Shown here one piece after another: positions 12,241-24,800 of a DNA stretch of 64,000 nt. Within the stretch, counting starts at the first letter, position 1; every line of letters begins with the position of its first letter. Source of the stretch: Branchiostoma floridae (lineage: Eukaryota; Chordata; Leptocardii; Amphioxiformes; Branchiostomatidae); assembly GCF_000003815.2 (NCBI RefSeq), contig NC_049987.1, positions 14,294,266 to 14,358,265 on the forward strand, given 5' to 3'. A program made the translations under genes and the position numbers. Under the pieces are notes generated by a model. It ran no database searches. It saw nothing but the letters and a program-made list of their open reading frames with translations, and was not told the DNA's origin.

Positions 12241-14118
12241 TGCGACATTTACATTAACTTGAGAGTATTCTTTGGACACCTGTAAATGTGTCTTGCCAAA
12301 CTGAACTGTCTTGTGACGAAAAATATTGTCGTAGATCTTTGTCAACGGTCGATTCTGGTCAGGGAAATCTCGTCCCAAAAATTGTGCAACATCCATAGCG
12401 TTACAGGTCTAACTCTTGATTCATATCTAAACCGTAGACTACAAAAACTCATGGCTTCCGTATCGGTCAAGGCAAGAGATAGACATAGTGTTAGGGTCGC
12501 GCTTATGTCTCGTGTAAGGTCGTGAAACGCGTAAGTGCCTGCTACTTTACCTAGGGCTTCTTTCACATCAAGAGACTTAGAAAGAACAACAAAGGGCACG
12601 AGTTAGAAGAAAAGGCTGCAGTAAACAAACAGGTGGCTGAAAATGGTTCTCTCATTTAGTGACGCCGGAGGCAGAATGTGTCAGTAGCCATCTGACTGGA
12701 CATACGTCATATAAAATCACCTGAAATTACTCGCCCTCCCCATCTCAACCACACGGCCTGCGGTTACGACACCGTAAAATGACCACTAAAAGTCCACATC
12801 ACCGCAATTTTACGTAGAAGCAAATTACATTTCTGTTTGATACATGCCTGTTTTTTTTTTACACATAAACAGTGTGAGGTAGGCATGTTTTAGGTGCTAG
12901 ATTGATTCGTAGTTTCAATATGGTCTCCATAACTTACAAACAATGACATACTTCATGTTCAAACATTAATATACATAAGAGGACACTGTTGTGCTGAAAT
13001 CGTACTGTTCATGCACTAATAGCATCAACAAGCTAAAATTGCCCCTTTTTCGGAAGGGTAGTTTTCCTCGTGATTACCTCAATGTTCGTTAACATCTTGA
13101 GGCCTAATCTATGGGCGTCCCAAGAAGAATGAACTGGTCCTGGTTCCCTGAAGGCATGCACAATTACGTGGTTAAACGTCGTCTGTCACACAGCGCAGTG
13201 TCGCGCGCTCCACACGTGGGGAGGTTTTGTCTTTGTCCGGTGAGTGCCTTCTGTGTGTGCCGGTAGCCGCGGGGGTAACGGCGTGGTTAGGCATACCTGT
13301 CTGTGACACCTTTTGTCAGCCACTCTTTCTTTCTTACTCCTGTCCTTTGTTGTTCTTTCTAAGTCTCTTCGTTGAAAATGAGCTTGTAATTTTCAGCATT
13401 AGACCAACTTGAATGTGATTGTGTACTCAAGTTATCCGAGCATGTACACTTGTACTGGAGACTGAAATCGTTAGGCTCTACAGTTGGTGAACAATTTTCA
13501 ACCCCCCCCCCCTCTCCCACCCCATTATGTGGACTGTTGAACATTTTCTGAGCCGATCTCATTAGCTAAGTCCCTCTTGAAAAATCCGATAGCAATCTCA
13601 ATAACTTTGATGCATTTTGATGAGTCATATTGATATACAAATTGCGTGAGTGCCACAGGCACACATATTCGTTCTAATTTTCTATATATCAAAACGGTTT
13701 ACATGGTATGCACCTACAGAGGCGTTGACTTCAGCAGCCGGTATGCTACAGAATAAATCTAATAGATGATTTCTATACACTCGTGCTATGCAGTTGTAGC
13801 TGTTGAGAAGGGATGTCTCTGTAACATAAATGGTAGAAGCATTACAACTGAGCTTCTGCTCCCCTTTACGTCGTGTCTGGTTAAATCCTGGGTAGGCATC
13901 TCGGTTGGGGCTGCATCCGTATTTCGGAAGGGATCGGAGGTACAATGGGGTCCACATGTTCGATGGGATGCCTCAAGCATGTTAAAGGGAAGGACTAGCA
14001 ACCCCTCTCTGTAGAAATACAGCTGCAATTGAAACAGCAAGGAAACTTCCTCTGTGCATAACGAGAGTCTGAATGGACGAACGAAAGTAGACGCCCTTTT
14101 GGCTATCGTTGCGTAAGT
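12241..14118. other. noncoding, no gene recognised
   Basis: No gene seen. A poly-C run lies at 13503-13513. Bases 13680-14060 contain several overlapping short frames on both strands with no recognisable domain. Confidence 0.4.
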
Positions 14119-14257
14119 ATACAATATCCAAGCAGGTGTTAGGAGGCAAAATTACAAGGCCTAGGATTACCTTGCTGCCCGTATTTGTCATAAACCACGT
14201 CCTAGCAGCTAGAAAAAAAACCTAACGATTTTGCCTCCCAGCGTCTGCTTAGAGATC
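14119..14257. mobile_element. MITE-like element with about 29-bp TIRs, degenerate
   Basis: Left arm CCAAGCAGGTGTTAGG then AGGCAAAAT (14127-14152). The right arm reverse-complements to CTAAGCAGACGCTGGG then AGGCAAAAT (about 14223-14251). The terminal AAGCAG core and following TTAGG match the 12046/43330 family. No clean target duplication was found, so the ends are approximate. Confidence 0.5.
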
Positions 14258-16518
14258 CCAGTTGTATGTACCAGCACACTTGGCTGTTTATATACTTTGC
14301 AACTCCAACCGTACCAAAATGAACCTCTTGTAATACAGTATTAGATCGTTAACTATGAAGTGGTATATGCATTTATCTTAGCAGTGTAGATACGTGATAT
14401 GAACACTTAATAAGTGATAAATTCTCCTTCTAGATGACACGTGATATGGTAATACAACCTTGGTTTTTAAGTGTTCCAGGCTTTGTTCCTCTGGCTTAAG
14501 AACTGCAGCGTCGCTTGTGCCACCGCTATTTTCATATATTACCAGTCGTAAGCTCAGATAAATTACCCCCTCCTCAACTATTATGACTAAAGCTAGAGGC
14601 TCTTATGTCCCCTCCAGTGTACAAATATTCAAAAATATTCAAACAAACACGGAACAATTCTACCTGCCGCGTGTTATAATCCTAGCTCCGAGCGGATAAA
14701 CAACCACGGATATCACAGGGAAGACTCAATAATTAGAAACTACACGGGATAATGGGGAACAAGTCCGCTGTAGTCCACAGGATCAGTTCAACACGTGCCA
14801 CATGATAACATGTCCTGTGGATATCTGTAGCAAAGCACCTATGATCATGTAAGAATCTTGGAGAAGAACTCGAACTGATGATTAGAATGCAAAACAAGTT
14901 CTTCATGTGGCATAGTGAACAATCTAGGTTGGCAAGGACTCGTATCGTACAGCTGAAAATTTAGGTAAGTTCAATTTCTCCTTTGGGCAGTTTTTATCAA
15001 AGATACTTTTTAGTAATTTGACAACTCTCACTATTTCATACGCGACATATTGTATATACATTGAAATATGTTTGAACATTATACATATCTATCTGTGTTT
15101 ATGAGTGTTTTCTTTCATTTATGTTGAGCTAAAAGTCTTCAATTTCAATCCAGCTACATGTATACATATATACATAATATACTTCGTTTAGTCTGATATA
15201 AGAATAAGGATACTATATTGGAAGCCACGTTGGATGCAGCAGAATTGTCTAGCCAATACATTCGTTTATTATAGTTTTAACCCTCATGTTGGACACTAAA
15301 CCAGGACTTAATACTAACAAGAGCTTTTAAAAAAAGCTGGTCTTTCGCTTACTTATATTGTGTAGGTAAAACTTTTACCAGATGAGTTTCAGAACAGTTT
15401 CAATGGTATGAACTAGGGGTGGGTACTGGAACAGAAAATTCAGGTACAGGTACAAAGGATCAGGTGCAGGTCCGGACTTGATGGTCTGTGAAAACTTTTG
15501 AAGGGGCGATACTCAAAACAATTGTCCATTTCGCTACTAAGGAATTAGTGGAGTATCTGATTACCACTGGTGTTATAAAGTCCTATGTTCATGTGAACAA
15601 CACTTGTTCTGTACGTTGACGTACAAAGTTTATTCAATTTGTTCTCGTAATTTATTGCACCAGTAAGCCCTTAAACGTATAGATGCCTGCTGATATAATG
15701 TGTTCATTTTCTAATTGGTGCAGCATCCAGTTTACTGATTTTTGTCAGGTCTATGTCTGTTAATAAAATTGTACTTAATGAGTTTCAAAATGCAAATGCA
15801 GTTTCATTGTGGTATGTTGAAAGGAACGTTTCATTTCTTTTCGGAATGCAAAATTATTGAGATTTTGATTCATTACGTCAGTGGTTATGGGCCACAAACT
15901 CACTCCATCGGGGTAGCTTGGAATCTTCTCATTTGAAATCAATTAGATAAAATATTAGTCAGTGTATTTTACATATATCAAAGAGGGATACAATTTTGTT
16001 GAAGTTTCTTCCACGAAGATCCCTTGAAATTTCGAGTAGTAAGCAATTTTCCACATGCAACCGCCTCCCACCCCACGTCAGATCTCTGCACAATTCTGGA
16101 TTTCATAGAGGTAATTCTCCACATCGTGACTTAGGCTCTGGGTCATTTCAACTTGAGAAGGATCAGAGGACTGATCGAAAGCGTCGGTATATAAGCGCTT
16201 TATTTTGTGCACGGATATATGGTCCTAAAATTGTAACATCGTAATAACACATCAAAATCGCGACACCCCTTCCCAACATGCGACACTCCCTTGGGACAAA
16301 ATGGTGGCGCCCATGGACGCCAACGAAAACAATATACTAGTAGGTTTTGTTATCGCAGGCCTGTAATAAATTGCTATTTGTTCCAACATATGCAACTATA
16401 CAAAAGTAGTTGTCTATACATGCGACGTTCCGGGCGAGCTCTCTCCGGTCACCGACCTTCCAAAATTTCCACATGGCTGGGGAGGACGCGAGACGCCGCC
16501 AGCGAGACCCCGACGGCT
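14258..16518. other. noncoding, no gene recognised
   Basis: AT-rich sequence without credible coding signal. A small tandem patch, about 15430-15475 (caggtacaggtac ... caggtgcaggtc), is present. Confidence 0.4.
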
Positions 16519-17097
16519 GTTTAATAACACCACTCACACTCACTCACTCGTCCTCTTGCACGTGGTGCGTAGAGCCGACTGAATTCACTAGGGACCTCCA
16601 CCATCCTCTGTTTGTCGCTGCAAGCTGCGCCTGGTGGGGGGTGATGTTAATGGTGCGCAGATCTCGGGACACCACGTCCATCCAGCGGGTGCGGGGCTTC
16701 CCCCGTGGGCGACGCCATCCTGCCTGCTTTGGGTTGAAGTCGAGCAGGGCTCTGGTGGGGTGCTCTGGGGGGAGCCGGAGGACGTGCCCGTACCATCGAA
16801 CCCTTCTCATGGCTGCAAGGGAGGAGGCGGGAGGTTGTCCGGTCAGCTCCCTGAGTTCACTGTTGCGCACGTGCTCGTGCCAACGGGTGCCAGTGATCCT
16901 CCTCAGAGCTCTAGAGTCGAATCCGTCGAGCCGGGCTGCCAGAGTGTTGTTCAGTGCCCAGGTTTCCGAGCCGTACAGGAGAACTGAAATAACCGAGGAG
17001 TTGTAGACTCGTTGTTTGGTCTGCAGGGAGATATGACGATGTCGCCAGAGTGGTTTCCATAGGTGTTTAATAACACCAAGGAGGTTTAATAACACCA
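16519..17097 (-). mobile_element. 5'-truncated non-LTR retrotransposon (LINE) insertion
   Basis: The minus strand encodes the C-terminal part of a non-LTR reverse transcriptase, from about 17052 to a TGA at 16544: VLLYGSETWAL, LRRITGTRW, RWYGHVLRLP, RPRGKPRTRWMDVV. This is the thumb/post-RT region common to many LINE clades; the palm motif and endonuclease are missing, so the copy is 5'-truncated. The 14-mer GTTTAATAACACCA flanks it at 16519-16532 and 17065-17078, a typical target-site duplication, and a third copy lies at 17084-17097. The element ends in a (GAGT)n-like tail (16533-16552 on plus: actcactcactcg) rather than poly-A. GC content is higher than its surroundings. The clade is not assigned. 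Confidence 0.85.
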
Positions 17098-17934
17098 AGG
17101 AGGTTAAAAAAGACCTCGTCAGAGAACTTGATGCTGTGCCTTTAGGAGATTCATAAATAGAATAACTGTGACAAATTCAGTCGGTAACGATTTTTGTATG
17201 CAAAAAAAAAATCAAGTTTTATTTGACTCTTTTGACAGTAGACCTCCACAAAACTCAGTAGATACATTGTATATAGCTTTCACATCTTTCCTGTATGTAC
17301 AATGCTCACAGTTCCCTACTCAAGTCAATCTATACACTGTCACCAGTCTTCACCAAACACGATTAGAATGTGCTAAGATTCAGGATGGATGCTTTTTTTC
17401 CGTTCAATGAATGTTGATCAAAGGCAGATATTTCCTCATGATAGCCATCACTTGAGTTGTACAATGTAAAAGTGGAAAGGACATCATATTCTGACTGTAT
17501 TTCTTCACTACCTGCTAGCAGAGACACTGCACCAGTACACACTATGAACATGTACAGACTCCAGATGTTACAGAAGGTATGAATCCTTTATAAGAATAAG
17601 GCGTACTAAAATTACATACCGGTAATTATAGGTTTGTTACAATGGCCAAATCTACACCAAAATCTTACATCATGTCTGTCAACCCAGTTCACATGAGATG
17701 GAAACAATTGGAGATTTCTTTGATCCGACCTGGTCCTCCCCTCCCCCATCTAAGTTTGTGCTACTCAATATCACTAGTTCATGAAAGGACTTACTATACA
17801 ATGGACTAGATATCCTTTACCATATGAGATGACCACAAGCTGACCAGTGTAAAAGCTACAGGTGGTAAGTTTTTTGAAAGCCCATGTTCCCAAGTTTCTG
17901 AAGGATGTATAGTATCCTGTGTGGTAACCATGTG
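17098..17934. other. noncoding, no gene recognised
   Basis: No gene seen in these 0.8 kb. CAAGGAGGTT at 17096-17105, just past the third copy of the LINE target duplication, belongs to the short-insert group described at 18538. Confidence 0.4.
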
Positions 17935-18736
17935 CTACCGCCCGACAACCATCTGTTTGAGATCCTTGAGGCTGTGTTCTCTGGCGACCTGCAGGGCGTG
18001 GTCCAAGGCATGGATCTGCACCAACAGCTTAGCTACCTGCTTAATGCTCTCTCTGTAAGGAAAGGGGATGCAAAAATGAGCAAGTTGTGGGGTAATCAAA
18101 ATATGTTACAACTAGACACATGTTTGATGTAGACACAGGCTTTGTGGCACTGGAACTAACCTACTCACTGTAAAAACCAAAAACTCTCCTTGTTTTAAAT
18201 ATGAGGTTCAACAACCAAACCTCCAAACAACCAAACAATCAAACAAATAATGATTTTCCAGAAATTTGGACTTCAGGTCAAATAGCAAATGTAACATAGC
18301 CAGACAATATAATTACTGTTGGTCACTTCTTTTGTGGCCAAGAGCATGTTATCATTTTATTTAGTTATGAAGTTTTCATAGCTTTAGAATGCTACAACAA
18401 ATACTGTGGATATCCGCCAAATAATGTTAAATTTTGGACAACACTTACGACATTTGTCAGTTTCTTAAAAACATGAAATCTGTAAAAACAGGTACAAATC
18501 AACATTTTACCCGTCATGCATATGGCGCATCTGAAGACTAAAAGCAAGGAGGTTAAAGAAGGACTAAAAGCAAGGAGGTTAACCTCCTTGCTAAAAGTCA
18601 TATTTTGCTGTATAGTTTATTGTGTCCACCCCTTACCTTGCTTTTCTCCTGTCTATGTCGGGACAGCCGATGCTGTTCTTGTGTAGGTTGAAGTTTAGGA
18701 AGATTTTAGGATCTCTTTCCATTGCAACTACCATCT
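17935..18736 (-). CDS. possible two-exon gene fragment of unknown function
   Basis: Minus strand. The upstream exon (about 18736 or 18734 to 18637) reads MVVAMERDPKIFLNFNL ... RRKA and ends at a strong donor (CAAG/GTAAGG). The downstream exon (18052-17935) follows a good acceptor (ttccttacag) and reads ESIKQVAKLLVQIHALDHA ... QMVVGR to TAG at 17937-17935. The exon phases agree (two bases plus one), and the second exon forms an amphipathic helix-like segment. If the ATG at the first exon is real, the product is about 71 aa; otherwise this is the 3' end of a larger or truncated gene. An AACCTCCTTG short-insert terminus abuts the first exon at 18743-18752. I do not recognise the family. Confidence 0.4.
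18538..18597. mobile_element. ultrashort palindromic insertion with 7-bp flanking repeats (plus a half copy)
   Basis: The perfect 20-bp palindrome CAAGGAGGTTAACCTCCTTG (18571-18590) is flanked by CTAAAAG at 18564-18570 and 18591-18597. A third CTAAAAG at 18538-18544 is followed by a half copy, CAAGGAGGTTAAAGAAGGA, ending where the second CTAAAAG begins. The arrangement looks like an element reduced to its two 10-bp terminal inverted repeats inside a 7-bp target duplication. Similar cases are at 27505-27540, 28287-28314 and 17072-17092. Confidence 0.6.
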
Positions 18737-19064
18737 CTTTTTAACCTCCTTGATCATTACCACACGGCGTACGGTGAAAATGGCACATAATGGGTGAATG
18801 TTGGTGAAACACGGTGAAAATGTGTCACCCGGATTCGCATTGTTCCCATGTAAATATGGAAGGGTGAAAGCAAATATTGCACCTACGTGACAAAAGAGTG
18901 AAACATGGTAGCCTCATTACTCATACTTGGGGTACCTACTGGCTGGCAAAATACACCAGATGATTATGGTGAAATGACGGTTTCACCCCTAGTAAAACAA
19001 ACAGCAATTACGTCTTTGTGTGTTTCACGAGCTAGCGACGTGCTCGCCGCTGTCCAGTCGACGG

Positions 19065-19218
19065 CATTGGGACTGAAGACTGCCCGCCCAGTTCCTCAGC
19101 GCAAGCCGAGGATTTTTTTCGCATTGCCGCTAGCTCCGCAAGCCGTGGAAATATCTTTGACACTGGGATTGAAGACTGCCCGCCCAATTCCAGGATTTTT
19201 TACGCTTGCAGCTAGCTA
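19065..19218 (+). repeat. two-copy tandem duplication, period about 93 bp
   Basis: GGGACTGAAGACTGCCCGCC (19068 on) and GGGATTGAAGACTGCCCGCC (19161 on) are each followed by AGGATTTTTT and then a GCTAGCT-containing end. Noncoding. The region just before, 18760-18990, is rich in ggtgaaa/ggtgaaac words. Confidence 0.6.
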
Positions 19219-20998
19219 AGACGTGCACGTGATCGCAATACGCACCTCTGATTGGTTGATCCTACAGCTGTAGGGGGTTCCCCGCTATCTACTTTCTTTG
19301 CTGTCCCATGATGCTTTGCGCCCACCCGTGTCAAAGAAAATTTCTTTTACATTTCTACGCACACAAAAAACGCTATATTCCACAATTACATTGCAATATT
19401 GCCGTGTGGTAGTGACAGATTGTGAGATGAAGATTTCCTTCAACTGCTGGCATTGTAACGTTGTTATGCTCTGAACTTGCCAAGGACGATAACGTCCTTG
19501 GAACTTGCCCAGTGTTTCTCGACCGCCTAATCATAAGGTCCAACCTACCCCTACCTACTGGGAGGAAAGACACCACAACGTTTGGACCCTTTCGTACGCG
19601 CCGCGTTCACTAAGAGAAACGAAGTGTGACTGATATCCATCGAATACACGTACGCAAAGATACCTTAAATGTTTTCTCTTTACCTTGCAGATATAGTACA
19701 AGTTGAATCGCGGAGGTCTTTGGTTGAATAGACGTCTACAAATACGTTGTGCAGGGCACATTGCAGGTCCTTTATTCCTGCTAATAAGCCATGCATAAAC
19801 CAAGCAGCACATTCATGGCAGGCCGATACGTATGTCATACATACTAGTACTTGCATGGCCTTTGGCAATACCATCGAATCTGCAGGGTAGAATATCTCGC
19901 TAGCACGGTATGGCATGGTCGACCCGGACGGACGGACGGACAGACGGACAGCAATCTAATATCAGTCTGATTGCCTTTCGCCGCGGAAGCGCGGCGAAAG
20001 ACAAAAATCTCTGCAATTTGCATGAAACAAGGAAACCAAATCTGTGAAGACCCGGTATAGTATACTATTACTCGTAGTCGGCGAAGCGTGCATGACCAGA
20101 AGTGACCCCGACATGTTGTTTTTGTGTAGTTGCTAAATCCTAAACAAGGAGTGAGTTGTAATCAACACATACTTTTATTGATCGATCCAGTGATAAACGC
20201 AAAACATTTGGGAAGAAACTATGTGCTGACAATGATAGAGGCGATGTTATCTTGACAGAACAGATGTTATTTGAACATTCGTGCTGGTCATATCAAAACA
20301 AACATCTACTATCATATCATGAAGAACGTTATATCAAGACAATAGACTACTGCACAAAATACCGGTCAAGTCAATTGTAAATTGGCAGTTCGAATCTACC
20401 GGAGAACATAAGAAACCCCTACGTTTGAATAGGATACAGGTCATTTGGAAGTTATGCTCTATAATATAACTGCATCATCAACACTTATGTGGTCGTGCAG
20501 CCTCGTGCTATGTTAATAATGATTGGTTGCCATATGCATATACATTTGTATATGATATGCCAGCAAATATATCTTACCTTTTGCAAGAGAGCAAGAGATG
20601 GTTACAGGTGATGCACTCTCAAATCCGCTTGTTTACCAAACACACGAACGGCTTTGTACTTGACAATTATTTTGTGTATAATCTTGTTGTACATTCTCCT
20701 TGATTTATTTACCTCTCCGTATCTTCAGATGTCTATTCAACAATGAAAGTAAACATGTTGAGTGGTTAGCAATACATGTGATGGTCATCCCTTTTCATCA
20801 ACAAACATCTGTGTATTTACAGAGTAACAGGAGAGAGAAAGGAACAAGAACATTTACCAACTCTCACACGTCCTTGATCCCGAAGAACCAAATTGAAATA
20901 TCAAAGGAGGTCTCCTTGACAGAAGGGGAGACAAAGAAGTCAGGGCGGCATGAAGAGGGAGGGACGGAACCATAATCTCATTGAGACGTTTTTACTAC
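19219..20998. other. noncoding, no gene recognised
   Basis: No gene seen apart from the simple repeat and hairpin at 19921-20000, which are listed separately. Confidence 0.4.
19921..20000. repeat. GGAC microsatellite followed by a perfect 11-bp hairpin
   Basis: GGACGGACGGACGGACAGACGGACAG at 19926-19951 is a short GGAC/AGAC repeat. At 19975-20000 the sequence CTTTCGCCGCG, GAAG, CGCGGCGAAAG forms a perfect 11-bp GC-rich inverted repeat with a 4-base loop. No terminator or small-RNA context is evident. Confidence 0.7.
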
Positions 20999-21177
20999 AG
21001 CCACTCGCCACCCTGAAGGCATCAGCTGAAGGTTTTCTGATGCAAAACCCAGTTTGTAAATTCTTGCTGTTGGCCGGCCCCTCCCCTGGTGAGGTCAACA
21101 CGAGACAATGCAGTCCACGAGCACTAGAACAAAGGGTTTTGTCGCCTCCGGAACAAGGCTTGAAATCGACTTTTCTA
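20999..21177 (+). repeat. dispersed repeat, copy 1 (plus)
   Basis: About 175 bp, roughly 80% identical to the reverse complement of 46031-46205. Shared blocks include ccactcgccaccctgaaggc, gttggccggcccctcccctg, and gcactagaacaaagggtttt followed by gtcgcctccggaac. No coding frame is supported; this is an interspersed element of unassigned class. Confidence 0.75.
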
Positions 21178-21320
21178 CTTTAAATGGCGGTGATCATACA
21201 CTTGAGCGCGTTTGTGTTTAGAAGCATGATTATCATTGCCCCCCTTCCTGTCGACTGACCATATAACCGTCAGCCATTTAAATTCAGCGATTTTCGGCGT
21301 TGCTTGAAGTAATATCTGTC

Positions 21321-21862
21321 NNNNNNNNNNNNNNNNNNNNNNNNNNNNNNNNNNNNNNNNNNNNNNNNNNNNNNNNNNNNNNNNNNNNNNNNNNNNNNNN
21401 NNNNNNNNNNNNNNNNNNNNNNNNNNNNNNNNNNNNNNNNNNNNNNNNNNNNNNNNNNNNNNNNNNNNNNNNNNNNNNNNNNNNNNNNNNNNNNNNNNNN
21501 NNNNNNNNNNNNNNNNNNNNNNNNNNNNNNNNNNNNNNNNNNNNNNNNNNNNNNNNNNNNNNNNNNNNNNNNNNNNNNNNNNNNNNNNNNNNNNNNNNNN
21601 NNNNNNNNNNNNNNNNNNNNNNNNNNNNNNNNNNNNNNNNNNNNNNNNNNNNNNNNNNNNNNNNNNNNNNNNNNNNNNNNNNNNNNNNNNNNNNNNNNNN
21701 NNNNNNNNNNNNNNNNNNNNNNNNNNNNNNNNNNNNNNNNNNNNNNNNNNNNNNNNNNNNNNNNNNNNNNNNNNNNNNNNNNNNNNNNNNNNNNNNNNNN
21801 NNNNNNNNNNNNNNNNNNNNNNNNNNNNNNNNNNNNNNNNNNNNNNNNNNNNNNNNNNNNNN
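21321..21862. other. assembly gap (542 N)
   Basis: Run of N. Open frames crossing it are meaningless. Confidence 1.
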
Positions 21863-24800
21863 TAGTAGCATGCTATAGAGGCTTTGAACCAGTGCCGGGG
21901 ACTATGTGCGGAAATGACTCTATTCTTCATGATGCTTGCCACCATCACCCTTCTGTATACAGCGTGATTTTATATTCTATAACCTTGCATCCACTCAATG
22001 AATCCTTACCATGAAAATCACCGGGCAAACAAAGACAAGCGGTTGAAGCTTTTGGTACCCAAACAGAAAGCTGTTATATCCATTCAGGATCCGCTACAAT
22101 AGAAAGGGGAACATTGGCCGACACACACTCTCAGGACATAAGTGTTTGGCCAGATGGGAAAATCCACTTAGCCGTCTGCAATAATTGAATAATCAAATTA
22201 GACGTCTGTGCGCATCTGGTGTTCGCGTGGCTCCTCCAACTCTCATCAGCACCATCTCTGAAGATGCAGATGACGTCATTCTCATTGCCGTGTGCAAACA
22301 TTGTTGTACCTTGTTCTGTCTGTTTGTATCATCTGTTTTTCCTTACCATAGTAGCTTCCCTTGCATGTCCATCCCATTGAGGAGGACATGGTCTGAAAAT
22401 TGACCAAACTAAAGAAGAACACAACTAAGTTCAAACCATTTGATGGTATCTCAAGGCAAAGATCGCACAGCACCGCAGTTTAGCAAAGAAAATAGTGTCA
22501 AAGAGGTTTGTAATCAAAACACCGCCAAATTACCAGGAACCCCATTATGTTTTGTTCAGAAGTAAACCGTGAAACAACTTGAATGTCTATTGAGCATCAC
22601 ACTATTGAGGATCATCAACTAATACACGTTCCGATTAACTACTTTTCAGTATTGATTTTTCTGTATATAACAAAAATGAAAACTGGTACAGACGAATTTA
22701 AGGAAATTTTCAAGAATCGCCTTCAACGACTTCTTTTAAGCCATGGCAGAAAATAACTTTCGAGCCTTTATTGTAAACGCCCTACAATAGAGGATATTTT
22801 CTACGTCGCTGCACGCGTACATTGTTCCCTCCCATCTTGACTCAAACTATCGGCATGTTGCCGCAACAATGCCCCGTCATGAGAGGCCGTGTCTCTTTTT
22901 ATTCCACCGGCGGAAACGACCGACAATAACCCCAGTGTGTGGTCCTACTGCCGGGAAGGGTAGATGTCATTGTGTCGCCATGCTATATAAATTAATCATG
23001 TCGTGTAATAATTGAAAGTTCGCATAATGAAGTCAGCCAATAGTTCAGAAGGTTATACCCTATAGAAGCTTAGGTTAGGGCACAGGTGATTGAACTGGTT
23101 TGAACTCTCTTCAAGAACTCATGTTTAGTCTAACAATCAATGGAGTATACGTATATATATAATTGTCTTTGAATCTTGACGAGAGAGATGCTAAAATTTG
23201 TTGCAGATATAAGCGTGCAATCGTATCGCAGCGTAAAATGGCAACATAGGCAAGTGTAAAAGACCGACTAGGTATAGACGTTAGACTAGAGGACAACTGA
23301 CAAAAAAACACACCAAGATTTCACATACGTGTTGCTGTCGGGCGCTTCATTCTCAAATTACTTTTATCAGAAGCCCCCTGTCTATAACTTTATGATGGAG
23401 TACCTTGAACGGTTAAATGTTGGTTTGGTAATTCTTTGATATGATTGCATTACAATATTTTTACAATCAGAGATAGTTCATCATCTGGCACCATTTGCTT
23501 GTGTTGACTCTCGCCAATGGTATAAAACTTTCCACAAAATGATATGACCATATCAAAAGTGCAATGTGCGGTTCCATATGATATGTAGCAGCAATGGCAA
23601 TGAATATCATATACATAACATAAGTGTATCATGTATTGGAGTCATCTCAAAATTTCCAAATACAAATGAACTTAATTTCACATATACAAGTAATACAGTG
23701 TATTAGAAATATATCTGTTTTGACTTTTACTGCAAGAGTCTATTTCGTTATTTCCAGATCTGTTTGAGAATCTTTGACTCTGTTGCGAATGTGGACATAA
23801 GACACCATATAACCATTATGATAAATACGAGCATCAGTTGACATGGCACTACGACAAGCACGTGTCTTTATCCTCTGTAAGCTTACAACCCGGCAGATGT
23901 ACCGTCGTAAGCTTTGGGGATAATCTCTCAATATTAAAATCACAGTCGATGCAATCATGGCGATGATGCTCCCTCTGGAGCCGCTATTGTTCGATGGCTG
24001 AATCTAACTTCTGTTGTTCGTTCTCTGGTGCTCTAACTGAGCATAGGACAGCCCAGTCATCAACAATATATAACCTGCTCACACAGGGTTGAAACAAACG
24101 AAAAATTAATTCTGAAAAAGACATAAACCAACTGCAGAGAATGTGTATGAAGACAAATGCCTACAAGATGGCATTTTAGATGTTGAAAACTTATAGGTTT
24201 CTGTCAAGGTCATTGAAGCTAGGGTGACAACAAGATGGCGGACACACGCGACTTGTTATGGACGTTCCTGATCCATCTGCCTGTCTGTCTGTCAATCATG
24301 ATCATCTCTCCTGCGGGAATAATAACGCTCGCGTAGACTGAGGATAATCTGAAATTCTTAGACCGAAATCTTCCGAACCATAGTGATAAATCTACGACTC
24401 ACTCCTCTTTGTTAATCGAGTTAATTGTTTCGTAATTGTCAAACGTTTTTGCTCAATTTTACGGATAGTTGTTTACAAGAAGAGACGGAATTAAGGTAAC
24501 GATGACTCACTCACAGCCAGCTGTGCTGTATATCATTATGTTTTGTGTCGAGGATGATTAGTTGTGTCGATACGTAATTGAAGGCCGTGTTAAATCAACT
24601 GACATGAACAACAATATCAACAAATTTCTTTCTTTCTCAAGAAACTGTACTTGACATTGTTTGATTAGAAACAAATAATATATGGTTCTTGGGCGTCCGA
24701 GAGGCAAGCTAACAGATGGAAATGTGACAAGATATCAAATGCTAGATATCACGATCAGCAATTATGAAGTGCCATCAAACAAATTTTCTTCTATTCTCCC

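Noticed and set aside
16410-17006. 198-codon plus-strand open frame opposite the LINE
   Set aside because: Antisense shadow of the LINE reverse-transcriptase fragment, whose minus-strand translation shows real RT motifs.
21175-21948. Long open frames on both strands across the N run
   Set aside because: They consist almost wholly of undetermined bases.
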